A stretch of DNA of 64,000 nt, taken from NCBI RefSeq assembly GCF_003725535.1, contig NZ_RJSF01000003.1, positions 161,649-225,648 on the forward strand, given 5' to 3'. Of the stretch, positions 33,680-41,336 are shown in pieces (within the stretch, counting starts at the first letter, position 1; every line of letters starts with the position of its first letter). This DNA is from Nocardioides pocheonensis. Its GTDB lineage: Bacteria; Actinomycetota; Actinomycetes; Propionibacteriales; Nocardioidaceae. A program made the translations under genes and the position numbers. The notes beneath the pieces are model-generated. The model saw only the letters and a program-made list of their open reading frames with translations. It was not told the DNA's origin and searched no databases.

Positions 33680-34303
33680 TCAGAACACGTTGCGCGGCCG
33701 GAACTGCACGCTGATCCGGGGGCCGACGGGGCGGCTGGTCTTGGGCACGGCGTGCTCCCAGGTGCGCTGGCAGGAGCCGCCCATCACGAGCAGGTCGCCG
33801 TGTCCGAGCCAGTGCGTCTGCTCGACGCTGCCGCCCTTCGGGCGGAGCAGGAGCTTGCGCGGTGCGCCGAAGGAGACGATCGCCACCATCGTGTCGTGGG
33901 TGCGGCCCCGCCCGATCCGGTCACCGTGCCAGGCCACGGAGTCGTGGCCGTCGCGGTAGTAGCAGCACCCCGCCGTCACGAACGGCTCGCCCAGCTCGTC
34001 GGCGTAGTGCCGGCTGAGCAGGTCGCGCGCCTCGGCCAGTCGCTCGTGCGGAAGGGTCTCGCCGACGGCGTACGTGCACACGAGGCGAGGGACGTCGACG
34101 ACGCGGTCGTACATCTCGCGACGTTCCGCCCGCCAGGGCACGTCCCTTACCAGCTGCGCGAACAGCTCGTCGGCTCCGGAGAACCACCCGGGGAGCACGT
34201 CGATCCAGGCACCCCGCGAGAGCGGGACCCGGCGCAGGCCGTCGAGGGCGCCGACCGTGATCTCGGGCGCGTCGAACAGCGAGGGCTGGAAGGCCGTGGC
34301 CAT
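33680..34303 (-). CDS. alkB: AlkB-family 2-oxoglutarate/Fe(II) dioxygenase
   Basis: A 207-residue AlkB homolog. Fe ligands are His and Asp in VAWHGDRIGRG and the distal His in TWEHAVPKT; the 2-oxoglutarate Arg pair lies in RISVQFRPR. It repairs alkylated DNA or RNA bases by oxidative demethylation. The N-terminus FQPSLFDAPE is common in the ALKBH2/3-like bacterial group. ATG at 34303 is within VRMATAFQ. Confidence 0.92.
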   Translation of the reverse strand: MATAFQPSLFDAPEITVGALDGLRRVPLSRGAWIDVLPGWFSGADELFAQLVRDVPWRAERREMYDRVVDVPRLVCTYAVGETLPHERLAEARDLLSRHYADELGEPFVTAGCCYYRDGHDSVAWHGDRIGRGRTHDTMVAIVSFGAPRKLLLRPKGGSVEQTHWLGHGDLLVMGGSCQRTWEHAVPKTSRPVGPRISVQFRPRNVF

Positions 34304-34347
34304 GCGGACCACTGTAGCCCAAGGTCGAACAGATGTTCGAGTGCTGC

Positions 34348-35724
34348 CTAGCGGGTCTCGACCGGCTCGACCGAGGGCGGGACCGTGGGACTGATCTGCT
34401 CGGCCGGGGCCACTTCCGCGGGTGGACCCGCCTCGGTCGTCGAGGAGCGGAGCCCGTTCGCGGTCGGGTCGAGCTGCTGCTCGAGGCGGCCGACCGACAG
34501 CCACGCGACCACGCCGCAGCCCGCGACGAGCACCAGGAGGTACGCCAGGTGCAGCCCGTGGCCGATCATGAACCCGGCCACGATCGGCCCCAGGATCGAG
34601 GCGAACTGGAAGCACCCCGAGGTCAGGCCGTTGTACCGACCGCGCAGGTGGTCGGGCGCGAGGTCGTTGACGATGGCCGGCATCGTGGGCTGCAGGAGGG
34701 TCTCGCCGAGCGCGAAGACCGACGCGCAGGCAGCGACGAAGAACGTCGCGGCCACCGAGCCGGGCCACAGCCCGCTGGCGCCGAGCAGCACCCACGACGC
34801 GGCCCAGACGATCGCCATCACCACGATCACCCGGGTGCGTCGACGGCCCTCGATCCGCTGCAGCACGATCAGCTGCAGCAGGACGATCACCAGCGTGTTG
34901 GCAGCGAAGGCCAGACCCAGGCCGCGGGTCGAGATCTGGCCGATCGCGCGGGCGTACGCCGGCATGCCGGAGTTCAGCTGGGCGTAGCCGACGAACGCGG
35001 ACACGAACATCAGCGCGCACAGCGTGCCCATCGCCGGTGCCCGGAGCACCTGGAGGTAGCTGACCGTCGCGCCGTCAGCGTGGTCGCCGTGCGACGGCGC
35101 GGGCCTGCCGATGTGGCGCAGCGGCACCAGCAGCAGGAAGAGCCCGGGGAGGTAGCTCACCGCGTTGCCCAGGTACATCGCCTGGAACGTGACCGGCTTC
35201 TCGACGTCGACGATCAGCCCGCCGAGGATGCCGCCGATGCCGATGCCCAGGTTGAGCAGCGAGAAGTTCATGCCGAAGTACCGGGCCCGGATCTCCGAGG
35301 GAACCACCGAGGAGACCAGCGCCTGGACCGACGGCCAGCCCACGCCGAACCCGCCTCCCACGATCGCCATGCCCAGGACGGCGATCGGCAGGTTGACCGC
35401 GAAGGCCATCACCACCTCGCCGACGACGGAGGACACCAGCACGCCGATCATCGCCCGGCGCGGGCCCACCCGGTCGATCAGGGACCCGCCCGGGATCGAG
35501 GTCACGACGCCCGCCGCCGACATGCCGGCGATCAGGAGGCCGACGACGTCGAGGGAGAAGTGGCGGATCTCGTGGAGGTAGACCACCCAGAAGGGGAGCA
35601 CGAGGCCGGTGCCGATGAACTCGAAGGCCACCACCGACAGCAGCAGCCGGCCCTCGCGTGGGAGGTCGTGCCAGAACGAGGAGATCGAGGGGCGCTGGGT
35701 CGGACGCTGGGTCGGAGTGGACAT
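34348..35724 (-). CDS. MFS transporter (drug-exporter type)
   Basis: A 458-residue protein with about 12 helices. The loop GGSLIDRVGPRRAMIGVL between helices 2 and 3 is the MFS signature, and VYLHEIRHFSLDVVGLL is common in DHA1-type exporters. A Pro-rich tail ends VEPVETR. It is divergent from a GntR regulator 150 bp away, which may control it. Substrate unknown. ATG at 35724 is preferred over an upstream start in the leader. Confidence 0.88.
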   Translation of the reverse strand: MSTPTQRPTQRPSISSFWHDLPREGRLLLSVVAFEFIGTGLVLPFWVVYLHEIRHFSLDVVGLLIAGMSAAGVVTSIPGGSLIDRVGPRRAMIGVLVSSVVGEVVMAFAVNLPIAVLGMAIVGGGFGVGWPSVQALVSSVVPSEIRARYFGMNFSLLNLGIGIGGILGGLIVDVEKPVTFQAMYLGNAVSYLPGLFLLLVPLRHIGRPAPSHGDHADGATVSYLQVLRAPAMGTLCALMFVSAFVGYAQLNSGMPAYARAIGQISTRGLGLAFAANTLVIVLLQLIVLQRIEGRRRTRVIVVMAIVWAASWVLLGASGLWPGSVAATFFVAACASVFALGETLLQPTMPAIVNDLAPDHLRGRYNGLTSGCFQFASILGPIVAGFMIGHGLHLAYLLVLVAGCGVVAWLSVGRLEQQLDPTANGLRSSTTEAGPPAEVAPAEQISPTVPPSVEPVETR

Positions 35725-35874
35725 CGTCCTCGAGTCTCGCACCGGGCTCGGGGCGTTCGCACCGGGATAAACCCGGGGCTCGGCGTCCCGAGGCCCCTCG
35801 GACGGATGCGGTCAAAACGCCGTCGCGGTCCGTTTCCGGCCGATATCGTTGCCGACGGACCTGAGGAGCGGTAC

Positions 35875-36615
35875 GTGGCTGATCACGTGATTCCGGCGAG
35901 CGCGTCGCAGCGCGGCCGCAAGCACTTGCTGGTGCGCGAGTATGTGCGCTCGCTGATCGTCGACGCCGAGCCCGGCAGCCCGGCGCCCTCCGAGCGCGAC
36001 CTGGTCGAGCAGTTCGGGGTGGCGCGGATGACCGTCCGGCACGCCCTCGACGGGCTGGTCGCCCAGGGCCTGCTCGAGCGGATCCCCGGCCGCGGGACGT
36101 TCGTGACCAAGCCGCTGATCGACATGCAGATGCGGCTGTCCTCGTTCTCCGAGGAGATGGAGCGCCGGGGCAAGATCCCCGAGTCGCGCACGCTGCTCGC
36201 CCGCCGCGAGACGGCCGGTCCGGGACTGGCCCGCGCGCTCGAGACCGAGGTCGGCGCCCCGATCGTGCACTGGGAGCGGCTGCGCCTCGCCGACAGCCAG
36301 CCGATCTGCATCCAGCACGTGTACCTCTCGCTGGACACGTTCCCGCGGTTCCTCGACGACGCGTTGCCCTCCAGCCTGTACTACTGGTTCGCCGACCAGG
36401 ACCTGATGCCGACCTGGGGCGAGGACTCCGTCGTCGCGGCCGTGGCCACCGAGGAGGAGGCCGAGGCGCTCGAGCTCGAGCCCGGAGCGCCCGTGCTGCA
36501 CATCTCGCGTCGCTCGTTCTGCCGCGAGACCGCGGTCGAGGTGACGCGCAGCATCTACCGCGCCGACCGGTACACCCTCTGGGTGCCGGTGCTGCGGCCC
36601 GAGCACCTGCGCTGA
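35875..36615 (+). CDS. GntR-family regulator with UTRA domain
   Basis: A 246-residue HutC/DasR-type regulator. The winged helix covers about residues 15-80 (VREYVRSLIVDAEPGSPAPSERDLVEQFGVARMTVRHALDGL, LLERIPGRGTFVTKP), followed by a UTRA ligand domain (SSFSEEMERRGK, then the R-rich LHISRRSFC). DasR-group proteins sense phosphosugars such as glucosamine-6-phosphate; the ligand here is not known. GTG at 35875 follows GAGGAG. Confidence 0.88.
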   Translation: MADHVIPASASQRGRKHLLVREYVRSLIVDAEPGSPAPSERDLVEQFGVARMTVRHALDGLVAQGLLERIPGRGTFVTKPLIDMQMRLSSFSEEMERRGKIPESRTLLARRETAGPGLARALETEVGAPIVHWERLRLADSQPICIQHVYLSLDTFPRFLDDALPSSLYYWFADQDLMPTWGEDSVVAAVATEEEAEALELEPGAPVLHISRRSFCRETAVEVTRSIYRADRYTLWVPVLRPEHLR

Positions 36616-36657
36616 GGACCCGCGACTCCGGTCGCGAATTCGTCGCGTCGGTGTCTT

Positions 36658-36686
36658 GTACTCTACCTAGCCCCTAGGTAGAGTAC
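36658..36686. promoter_or_regulatory. Long palindromic operator before padR
   Basis: GTACTCTACCTAG-CCC-CTAGGTAGAGTAC has perfect 13-bp arms and a 3-bp centre. It ends 4 bp before the start codon of the PadR gene and would cover its ribosome binding site and transcription start. PadR proteins usually repress their own operon through such sites. Confidence 0.8.
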
Positions 36687-36690
36687 GAGC

Positions 36691-37014
36691 ATGGCTCCGC
36701 GCATGACGATCCCGACCCAGCTGGTGCTGCGTGCCCTGCTCGAGGATCCCGACGAGGAGCGGTACGGCTACGACATCGGGGAGTCCGCCGGTCTGGCCAG
36801 CGGCACGGTCCACCCGATCCTCGCGCGCCTCGAGGGCCTCGGGTGGCTGACCTCGCGGTGGGAGGACGTCGACTCCAGGATCGCCGGGCGGCCGTCACGC
36901 CGGTACTACCGGCTGACCGCCGAGGGAGCGCACGCCGCCCGCGACGCGCTCGCCCGGACGCACCGCTCGCGCCTTCCCTGGCTCTCGCCGCAGCCCTCGC
37001 CAGGCACGTCATGA
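36691..37014 (+). CDS. PadR-family transcriptional regulator
   Basis: A 107-residue winged-helix protein (TIPTQLVLRALLEDPDEERYGYDIGESAGLASGTVHPILARLEGLGWLTSRWE; wing RPSRRYYRLTAEG). It belongs to the short PadR type without a C-terminal dimerisation domain. The operator at 36658-36686 suggests autoregulation. Its stop overlaps the next ATG (ATGA). Ligand unknown. Confidence 0.92.
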   Translation: MAPRMTIPTQLVLRALLEDPDEERYGYDIGESAGLASGTVHPILARLEGLGWLTSRWEDVDSRIAGRPSRRYYRLTAEGAHAARDALARTHRSRLPWLSPQPSPGTS

Positions 37015-37403
37015 CCAGCGCCGGGCGACGTCCGGCCTGGTGGTCGGCGAGCGTCACGCGAGCAGCCCTCCATGCCATCCCGCCGGGCGGGGCCCGCGAC
37101 CGGTGGCAGCAGGAGCTGATCTCCGAGCTCTACGGGCTGAGCGCCGGCCAGCAGGTCCGGCACACCCTGGGCGTCGTCACCCGAGCGCCCGCCCTACGTG
37201 CCGCGGTCACCGGCCGCGACCGCATCATCGAGGAGAACATCATGAGGAAGCCGATCCGGTGCCGCCTGCACCTGCACAAGTTCCTCGTCGCGAGCACCGA
37301 GGACGGCTCCCGGTTCCTGCGCTGCCGCCGCTGCGGCAAGGAGGACCCGGGTCTGGGCGCCGGTCACTGGGCCGGGTCGCTCGGGGGCGGCGGATCCGCG
37401 TAG
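37011..37403 (+). CDS. Protein coupled to PadR, with C-terminal zinc-ribbon-like part
   Basis: A 130-residue reading frame. Residues 1-75 (WWSASVTRAALHAIPPGGARDRWQQEL) resemble the prefix seen in PadR-linked membrane proteins. Residues 78-130 begin at an internal ATG (37242) with its own GAGGAG and contain basic RCRLHLHKFL and a CRRCGKED knuckle (CxxC). Either one fused gene or a 53-residue internal gene (37242-37403) is possible; both could be made. Function unknown. ATG 37011 overlaps the PadR stop. Confidence 0.65.
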   Translation: MTSAGRRPAWWSASVTRAALHAIPPGGARDRWQQELISELYGLSAGQQVRHTLGVVTRAPALRAAVTGRDRIIEENIMRKPIRCRLHLHKFLVASTEDGSRFLRCRRCGKEDPGLGAGHWAGSLGGGGSA

Positions 37404-37453
37404 CACGTCGGGGGATTCGGCCCCAGCCAGCGAGCGATCCGTCAGGGTGCGGC

Positions 37454-37804
37454 TCACAGCCCGCCGATCGGGGCGACCACGATGCCGGCGGTCTCGCACA
37501 CCCAGGTCGGGTCGGGGCCGCCGAGGTCGGGATCGACGTACAACGCGTGGGTCGCGTCGTCGCACGCCGTGCACAGCGGCCAGCGTCCCGACCGCTCGAG
37601 CAGGGCGTCCTGGACGTCCTGGGCCACCAGGCCGACCACGAAGTCCCGGCCCTCGGGCCACTGCTCGAGCCACCAGCCACGCTGGGCCACGGCGTCCTCG
37701 AGCACGGAGACGGTGTCGGGGTCGGCAGCGCCGGTGGACTCGAGGTCGCGCAACACCAGCGCGCGCGCCGTCATCACGGGGTCGTCGAATGCCACGATGA
37801 CCAT
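37454..37804 (-). CDS. Hypothetical protein (116 aa)
   Basis: A soluble acidic 116-residue protein. It has no recognised domain, but shows a CTACDD pair and a WVCETAG near the C-terminus, a possible metal knuckle (C-x2-C...C). Its ATG (37802-37804) and the start of the divergent cutC-like gene overlap or nearly touch, so at least one transcript must be leaderless or start elsewhere. Coding character is supported by its long undisturbed frame with strong GC3 bias. Confidence 0.62.
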   Translation of the reverse strand: MVIVAFDDPVMTARALVLRDLESTGAADPDTVSVLEDAVAQRGWWLEQWPEGRDFVVGLVAQDVQDALLERSGRWPLCTACDDATHALYVDPDLGGPDPTWVCETAGIVVAPIGGL

Positions 37805-38579
37805 TGTGTCCCCCGACCCCGAACCGATCGCCTCGAGTGCACCGCCCGCGCTCCTGTCAGACCCGCTGCTCGAGGTGGTGGTGCTGCACCCTCGTGACGC
37901 CGAGGCGGCCACCGTCGGGCAGGCCGACCGGCTGCTCGCGCTGGCCGAGCCGGAACTGGGAGGACGCTCTCCCGAACCCGCCGCGGTGTCCGCGATCCTG
38001 CGGGAGACCGATCTGCCGGTCCGCGTGCTGCTGCGGCTGGAGGACGGGCTCGGGCTGAGCGTCGAGGGTCTCACCCGTCTCGCCGGCCTGGCCCGCGACT
38101 ACCTCACGCTGGGCGCCCAGGGTGTGGTCTTCGGGTTCCTGGACCGCGACCTCGAGATCGACCGCACCGCCTGCTCGGCGCTCGCGCAGGAGCTGGCCGG
38201 CACGCCGTGGACGTTCGCGCGCGCCTTCGACGCCGCCCTGTACGCCGACCGCGCCTGGCGCGACGTCCGCCGGCTGCCGGGCCTCGACGGGGTCAGCTCG
38301 GCCGGCTCGACCCGCGGCTTCGCGGCGGGTGGCGACGAGCTGCTGCGCCGCTGCGCCGCCGACCCCGACGTCGCCGCCCTGCTGGTCGCCGCCGGGGGTC
38401 TGACCACGGAGCACGTGCCCTGGCTGATCCGGACCGGCGTGCGCCAGTTCAGCCTCGGCGAGGAGGCGCGCCCCGACGGCTCCTGGTCGAAGGCGTACGT
38501 CGCCGCCGACTACGTCCGGGCCTGGCGGATGCTGCTCGACGACGCCCACCAGAGGGCGCTCGGGGTGCCGGTCGACTGA
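37797..38579 (+). CDS. cutC: CutC-family protein (copper homeostasis)
   Basis: A TIM-barrel protein of about 260 residues related to CutC: LEVVVLHPRDAEAA at the N-terminus, the LGAQGVVFGFLDRDLEIDR segment (equivalent to GADGVVFG.L...G.ID), TPWTFARAFDAA (usual TFHRAFD), and GVSSAGSTRGFAAG. CutC proteins are linked to copper tolerance, though the mechanism is debated. Here the usual His in the HRAFD motif is Ala. ATG 37797 or GTG 37806 may be the start; neither has a clear ribosome binding site. Confidence 0.78.
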   Translation: MTIVSPDPEPIASSAPPALLSDPLLEVVVLHPRDAEAATVGQADRLLALAEPELGGRSPEPAAVSAILRETDLPVRVLLRLEDGLGLSVEGLTRLAGLARDYLTLGAQGVVFGFLDRDLEIDRTACSALAQELAGTPWTFARAFDAALYADRAWRDVRRLPGLDGVSSAGSTRGFAAGGDELLRRCAADPDVAALLVAAGGLTTEHVPWLIRTGVRQFSLGEEARPDGSWSKAYVAADYVRAWRMLLDDAHQRALGVPVD

Positions 38580-38614
38580 GGCGGCGGCGTCCATTCCCGG
38601 GACAAGCCGGGAGT

Positions 38615-38638
38615 CGCGCCCCTAAAATCGGGGTCGCG
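38615..38638. terminator. Hairpin after cutC
   Basis: CGCGCCCC-TAAAATC-GGGGTCGCG forms an 8-bp stem with one bulged base, 35 bp after the cutC stop. It is a plausible terminator and marks the left border of the AT-richer remnant region. Confidence 0.5.
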
Positions 38639-38825
38639 TCGTCGTCCTCACTCATCACGTCTCGTACGTGCAGGATGGAGCCGGCCGCGGGCACGGGGGT
38701 GCGACGAAGGGTGCACCTCGGCGGATCGCCGGGCGGGTGCGGACCTAGCCGGCGAACCCATCGCCAATCGATCGAAGGCTGGATCCTAGACATTCTCGGG
38801 CTCTGGTCAGTGAGTGGGAACCAGC

Positions 38826-39080
38826 ATGCAATCGCACCTCGGCACATCCTCGGCATCGGTGTCCGCCACGCGTGGGCCGGTGGACGCCGAGGTCGGCATC
38901 CTGGGCGCTGGTGCCAGCGGCCTGTCAATCGTCCTGTTGATCGACGAGGACCACGTCCCGATCGAGCGCAGCAGTCGCGCCGGGGGACACGCGCAGTCGA
39001 CGACCAGCGACGGTTTCACGTTCGATGATCACCGGTTGTCCCTGAAAGCACCTCTTGTGCGACCAGCCGGGGCAAGTTAG
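38826..39080 (+). pseudogene. Truncated FAD/NAD(P)-binding oxidoreductase fragment
   Basis: Eighty-four codons carry only the N-terminal dinucleotide-binding unit: EVGILGAGASGLSIVLL, then the second-strand end VPIERSSRAGGHAQST and GFTFDD. Intact relatives (amine-oxidase or UDP-galactopyranose-mutase type proteins of glycan clusters) are about 450 residues and continue with a G-P-H motif after FD. Here the sequence runs into unrelated residues (HRLSLKAPLVRP) and a stop 2 bp before the next gene. Base composition is lower in GC than its neighbours. Probably a deletion remnant. Confidence 0.68.
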
Positions 39081-39082
39081 CG

Positions 39083-40723
39083 ATGGCTATTGCGTGGCCG
39101 ATCCTGGTGGCGCTCGCGCTATTCGGCTGGGGTCTCGTCGCGTCTGCGGCGGCCAAGAGATGGAGTGGCGTCGACCTGGACGCCGCGGCGGACGCGTTGC
39201 CGTTGGGGATAGCGACGTATTTGGCCATTGCCGGCGGCGCTCTGGCTCTCGACGTCCACACTCGCTGGTTCACGACCGCGATGGTCCTGGCCGGGCTCGC
39301 CGCGACGGCGGTGACGTTGGTCAGGCGAGCCCGGCTCGGGTCGCTGAGGTTGTCCCCCAGGACTGTTGTCGCGGCTGCGCTGATAGGACTCCTGCTGGCG
39401 ATCGCGCTGTGGCGAGCCGCACGATTCCTGTGGAACCCATGCGACGACGATCCCGCGTACCTCTACCTCGTGCGGCGCATGACCGAAAGCGGGAACCTGC
39501 TGGACCCGTCGAACCTTCGCCGGGCGACGAGCCTGGGTGGTATGTCGTCATTGCAGGCCATGTTCCTCGGGAACATGGATGACTCCGCACTGCCGCTCGC
39601 AGACCTGTTCCTCGGGCCGCTGCTCGTGCTCGTGCAGTTGTGGCGGACGTCAGCGGGTGGGTGGTCACGGTTGGGGATCGTCGGTGCCGTTGGCATCGCG
39701 TTGCTGCCGGCAAGCCTGGGCGTTAAGAACACCTCGCCAGCAATCCTTGCGATCGGCTTTGCCCTCGCTGCCTACCGTCTCGCGTTGCGAACGAGGACCT
39801 ATTGCGAACGCCATGAGGGCGCCGGTGGCGTTGAATATCTCGAAACGACCGGCAGCAGGCCGCGCATCCCAGTGGTCGTGCACGGAAACCAACCGGCTGC
39901 GCGGGCTCGTCTCGTCCTGGGTGCCGCCACCGGGCTCGTCGTCGCGGCGGCCGGCACGATGAGACCACAGTTCGCCTTGGCACTCTTTCCTTTCGCAATC
40001 CTTGCCGCCCTCCTTCCCCTGGCTCCCCGGCCGAGCGTCTATTCCGTTACTGGTCTGGCCTTGGGCGGCGCCGTAGTCCTTACTGGCTGGATGGTCGCGT
40101 CTTGGCGGGCCGTCGGGACGCCGATGTTCCCGCTCCTCGGCGGCAACGTCGACCCGGCATGGCCTGTGAGACCGGACGTGGCAGGACCGACGGTGACAGA
40201 CGTTCTGGGCAACGTTCTGGACGTCCTGACATCTCAGATCGGGCTGGCGTTGCTGCTGGGTGGGGCCGCCTTGGTGGGCGTCCGATGGACCGGGACGAGC
40301 GGGCTCTCGGGCAGATCCATCCAGTGGGCTGCGCGCATCTATGTCCTGGCAGTAGCTGCAAATGTTCTCGTGCTCGCGGTGCTGGGGACCTTGTGGTGGG
40401 GCGCAGGGACGCTGTTCACGTTCCAGCGTTTTTGGATGCCTATTGCTGTGGCAACTGCCCTGTTCCCGCTTGCTGTGTTGAACCAGGGGTCCTTCTTTGG
40501 CATGCGGGCCGCTCTTATGAAGGGTGTCGCGTTCGCCGCCGCCGCGGCTGTGACCGTGGGTCCCGGCGCGTGGCACGTCGACTTGAGCGATCTGGTGTCG
40601 AGCACGGCGTCGGGGCAGACGCTGCGCGCTCTCGCCACAGACCGGCATGAGCGGGTGGACGCCGACTACAACGAGGTGTCGCGGATGATCGAGCCAGGCT
40701 CAAAAGGTCCTGGCGTCTGTTGA
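39083..40723 (+). CDS. Multi-pass membrane protein (glycosyltransferase-like), 5' part of a frameshifted gene
   Basis: 546 residues with about 11-12 hydrophobic segments and an extracytoplasmic acidic motif after the second or third helix (WNPCDDDPAYLYLVRRM), reminiscent of GT-C glycosyltransferase loops. It ends at a TGA just after a run of four A (40702-40705). The adjacent frame then reads on without stop for 130 codons of matching character. So the natural protein was probably about 669 residues. Function unknown; a surface-polysaccharide role is inferred from neighbours and topology. Codon usage is less GC-biased than in the flanking genes. Confidence 0.7.
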   Translation: MAIAWPILVALALFGWGLVASAAAKRWSGVDLDAAADALPLGIATYLAIAGGALALDVHTRWFTTAMVLAGLAATAVTLVRRARLGSLRLSPRTVVAAALIGLLLAIALWRAARFLWNPCDDDPAYLYLVRRMTESGNLLDPSNLRRATSLGGMSSLQAMFLGNMDDSALPLADLFLGPLLVLVQLWRTSAGGWSRLGIVGAVGIALLPASLGVKNTSPAILAIGFALAAYRLALRTRTYCERHEGAGGVEYLETTGSRPRIPVVVHGNQPAARARLVLGAATGLVVAAAGTMRPQFALALFPFAILAALLPLAPRPSVYSVTGLALGGAVVLTGWMVASWRAVGTPMFPLLGGNVDPAWPVRPDVAGPTVTDVLGNVLDVLTSQIGLALLLGGAALVGVRWTGTSGLSGRSIQWAARIYVLAVAANVLVLAVLGTLWWGAGTLFTFQRFWMPIAVATALFPLAVLNQGSFFGMRAALMKGVAFAAAAAVTVGPGAWHVDLSDLVSSTASGQTLRALATDRHERVDADYNEVSRMIEPGSKGPGVC

Positions 40724-41093
40724 CGTCCCGTCCCTTCTCCTCGGGCACGATTTCAACGTCTACACGCTCGACGTCCTGGGCAGCACCTCGCCGAAACCGC
40801 GCTTCCCGTTCTTCTCAGGTGCGGAGGCGAAGCTGGCCTGGGCCCGAGAGCGTGGCTACGACTATTTCGTCGCCACGGACCCCGCCGCATCTACCTGCCT
40901 CTACAACGCCGACCGCCAGGAGAAAGGCGCCGTCGCGCGAGGTGGGGTGTTCCGCCTATGGGCTGCCTGGTACGCCGACTGGTTCGCGTTTCTCGGCGAG
41001 GTCACTGCCCCATCACCTCCCGACGACGCCTCGGCGACGAAGGTGGGATCACTAATCCTCGTCAGGATCGGACACCCGGCGGCGAGGATCTGA
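40704..41093 (+). pseudogene. C-terminal part of the frameshifted membrane protein
   Basis: This frame lacks its own start but is clearly coding: KVLASVDVPSLLLGHDFNVY, a DYFVATDPAASTCLYNADRQ stretch and WAAWYADWFAFLGEV, ending at TGA 41091-41093. If the A4 run at 40702-40705 were A3, the upstream frame would join it as IEPGSKVLASVDV. It looks like the soluble C-terminal domain typical of GT-C enzymes. The 240 bp after the stop hold no gene I can support. Confidence 0.72.
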
Positions 41094-41336
41094 CAGCGCC
41101 AGAACCCATGGCCGGCCGTTCAAGCGAGTGAGTTCGCGCCACAACCGCCGCAGAGATCCGCGCGCTGCCAGTTGTCCGCCCGGGCAACCAGCTGGCCGGA
41201 CCCGAACCCGGCACTGCCGACAGCGCGACCGCACGACCGCACGCGAACGTGAAGGAGGTCGGAGGTTCGTTCAGGCCCCACATGGAGGCTTTTTGAAACA
41301 TGCGTGTAAGGCGAGGACCTCGTCAGGGATGGAGGA

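Noticed and set aside
41094..41336. Small open frames on both strands after the frameshifted membrane protein
   Set aside because: No homology, ribosome binding site or codon bias; probably non-coding debris of the decayed region.
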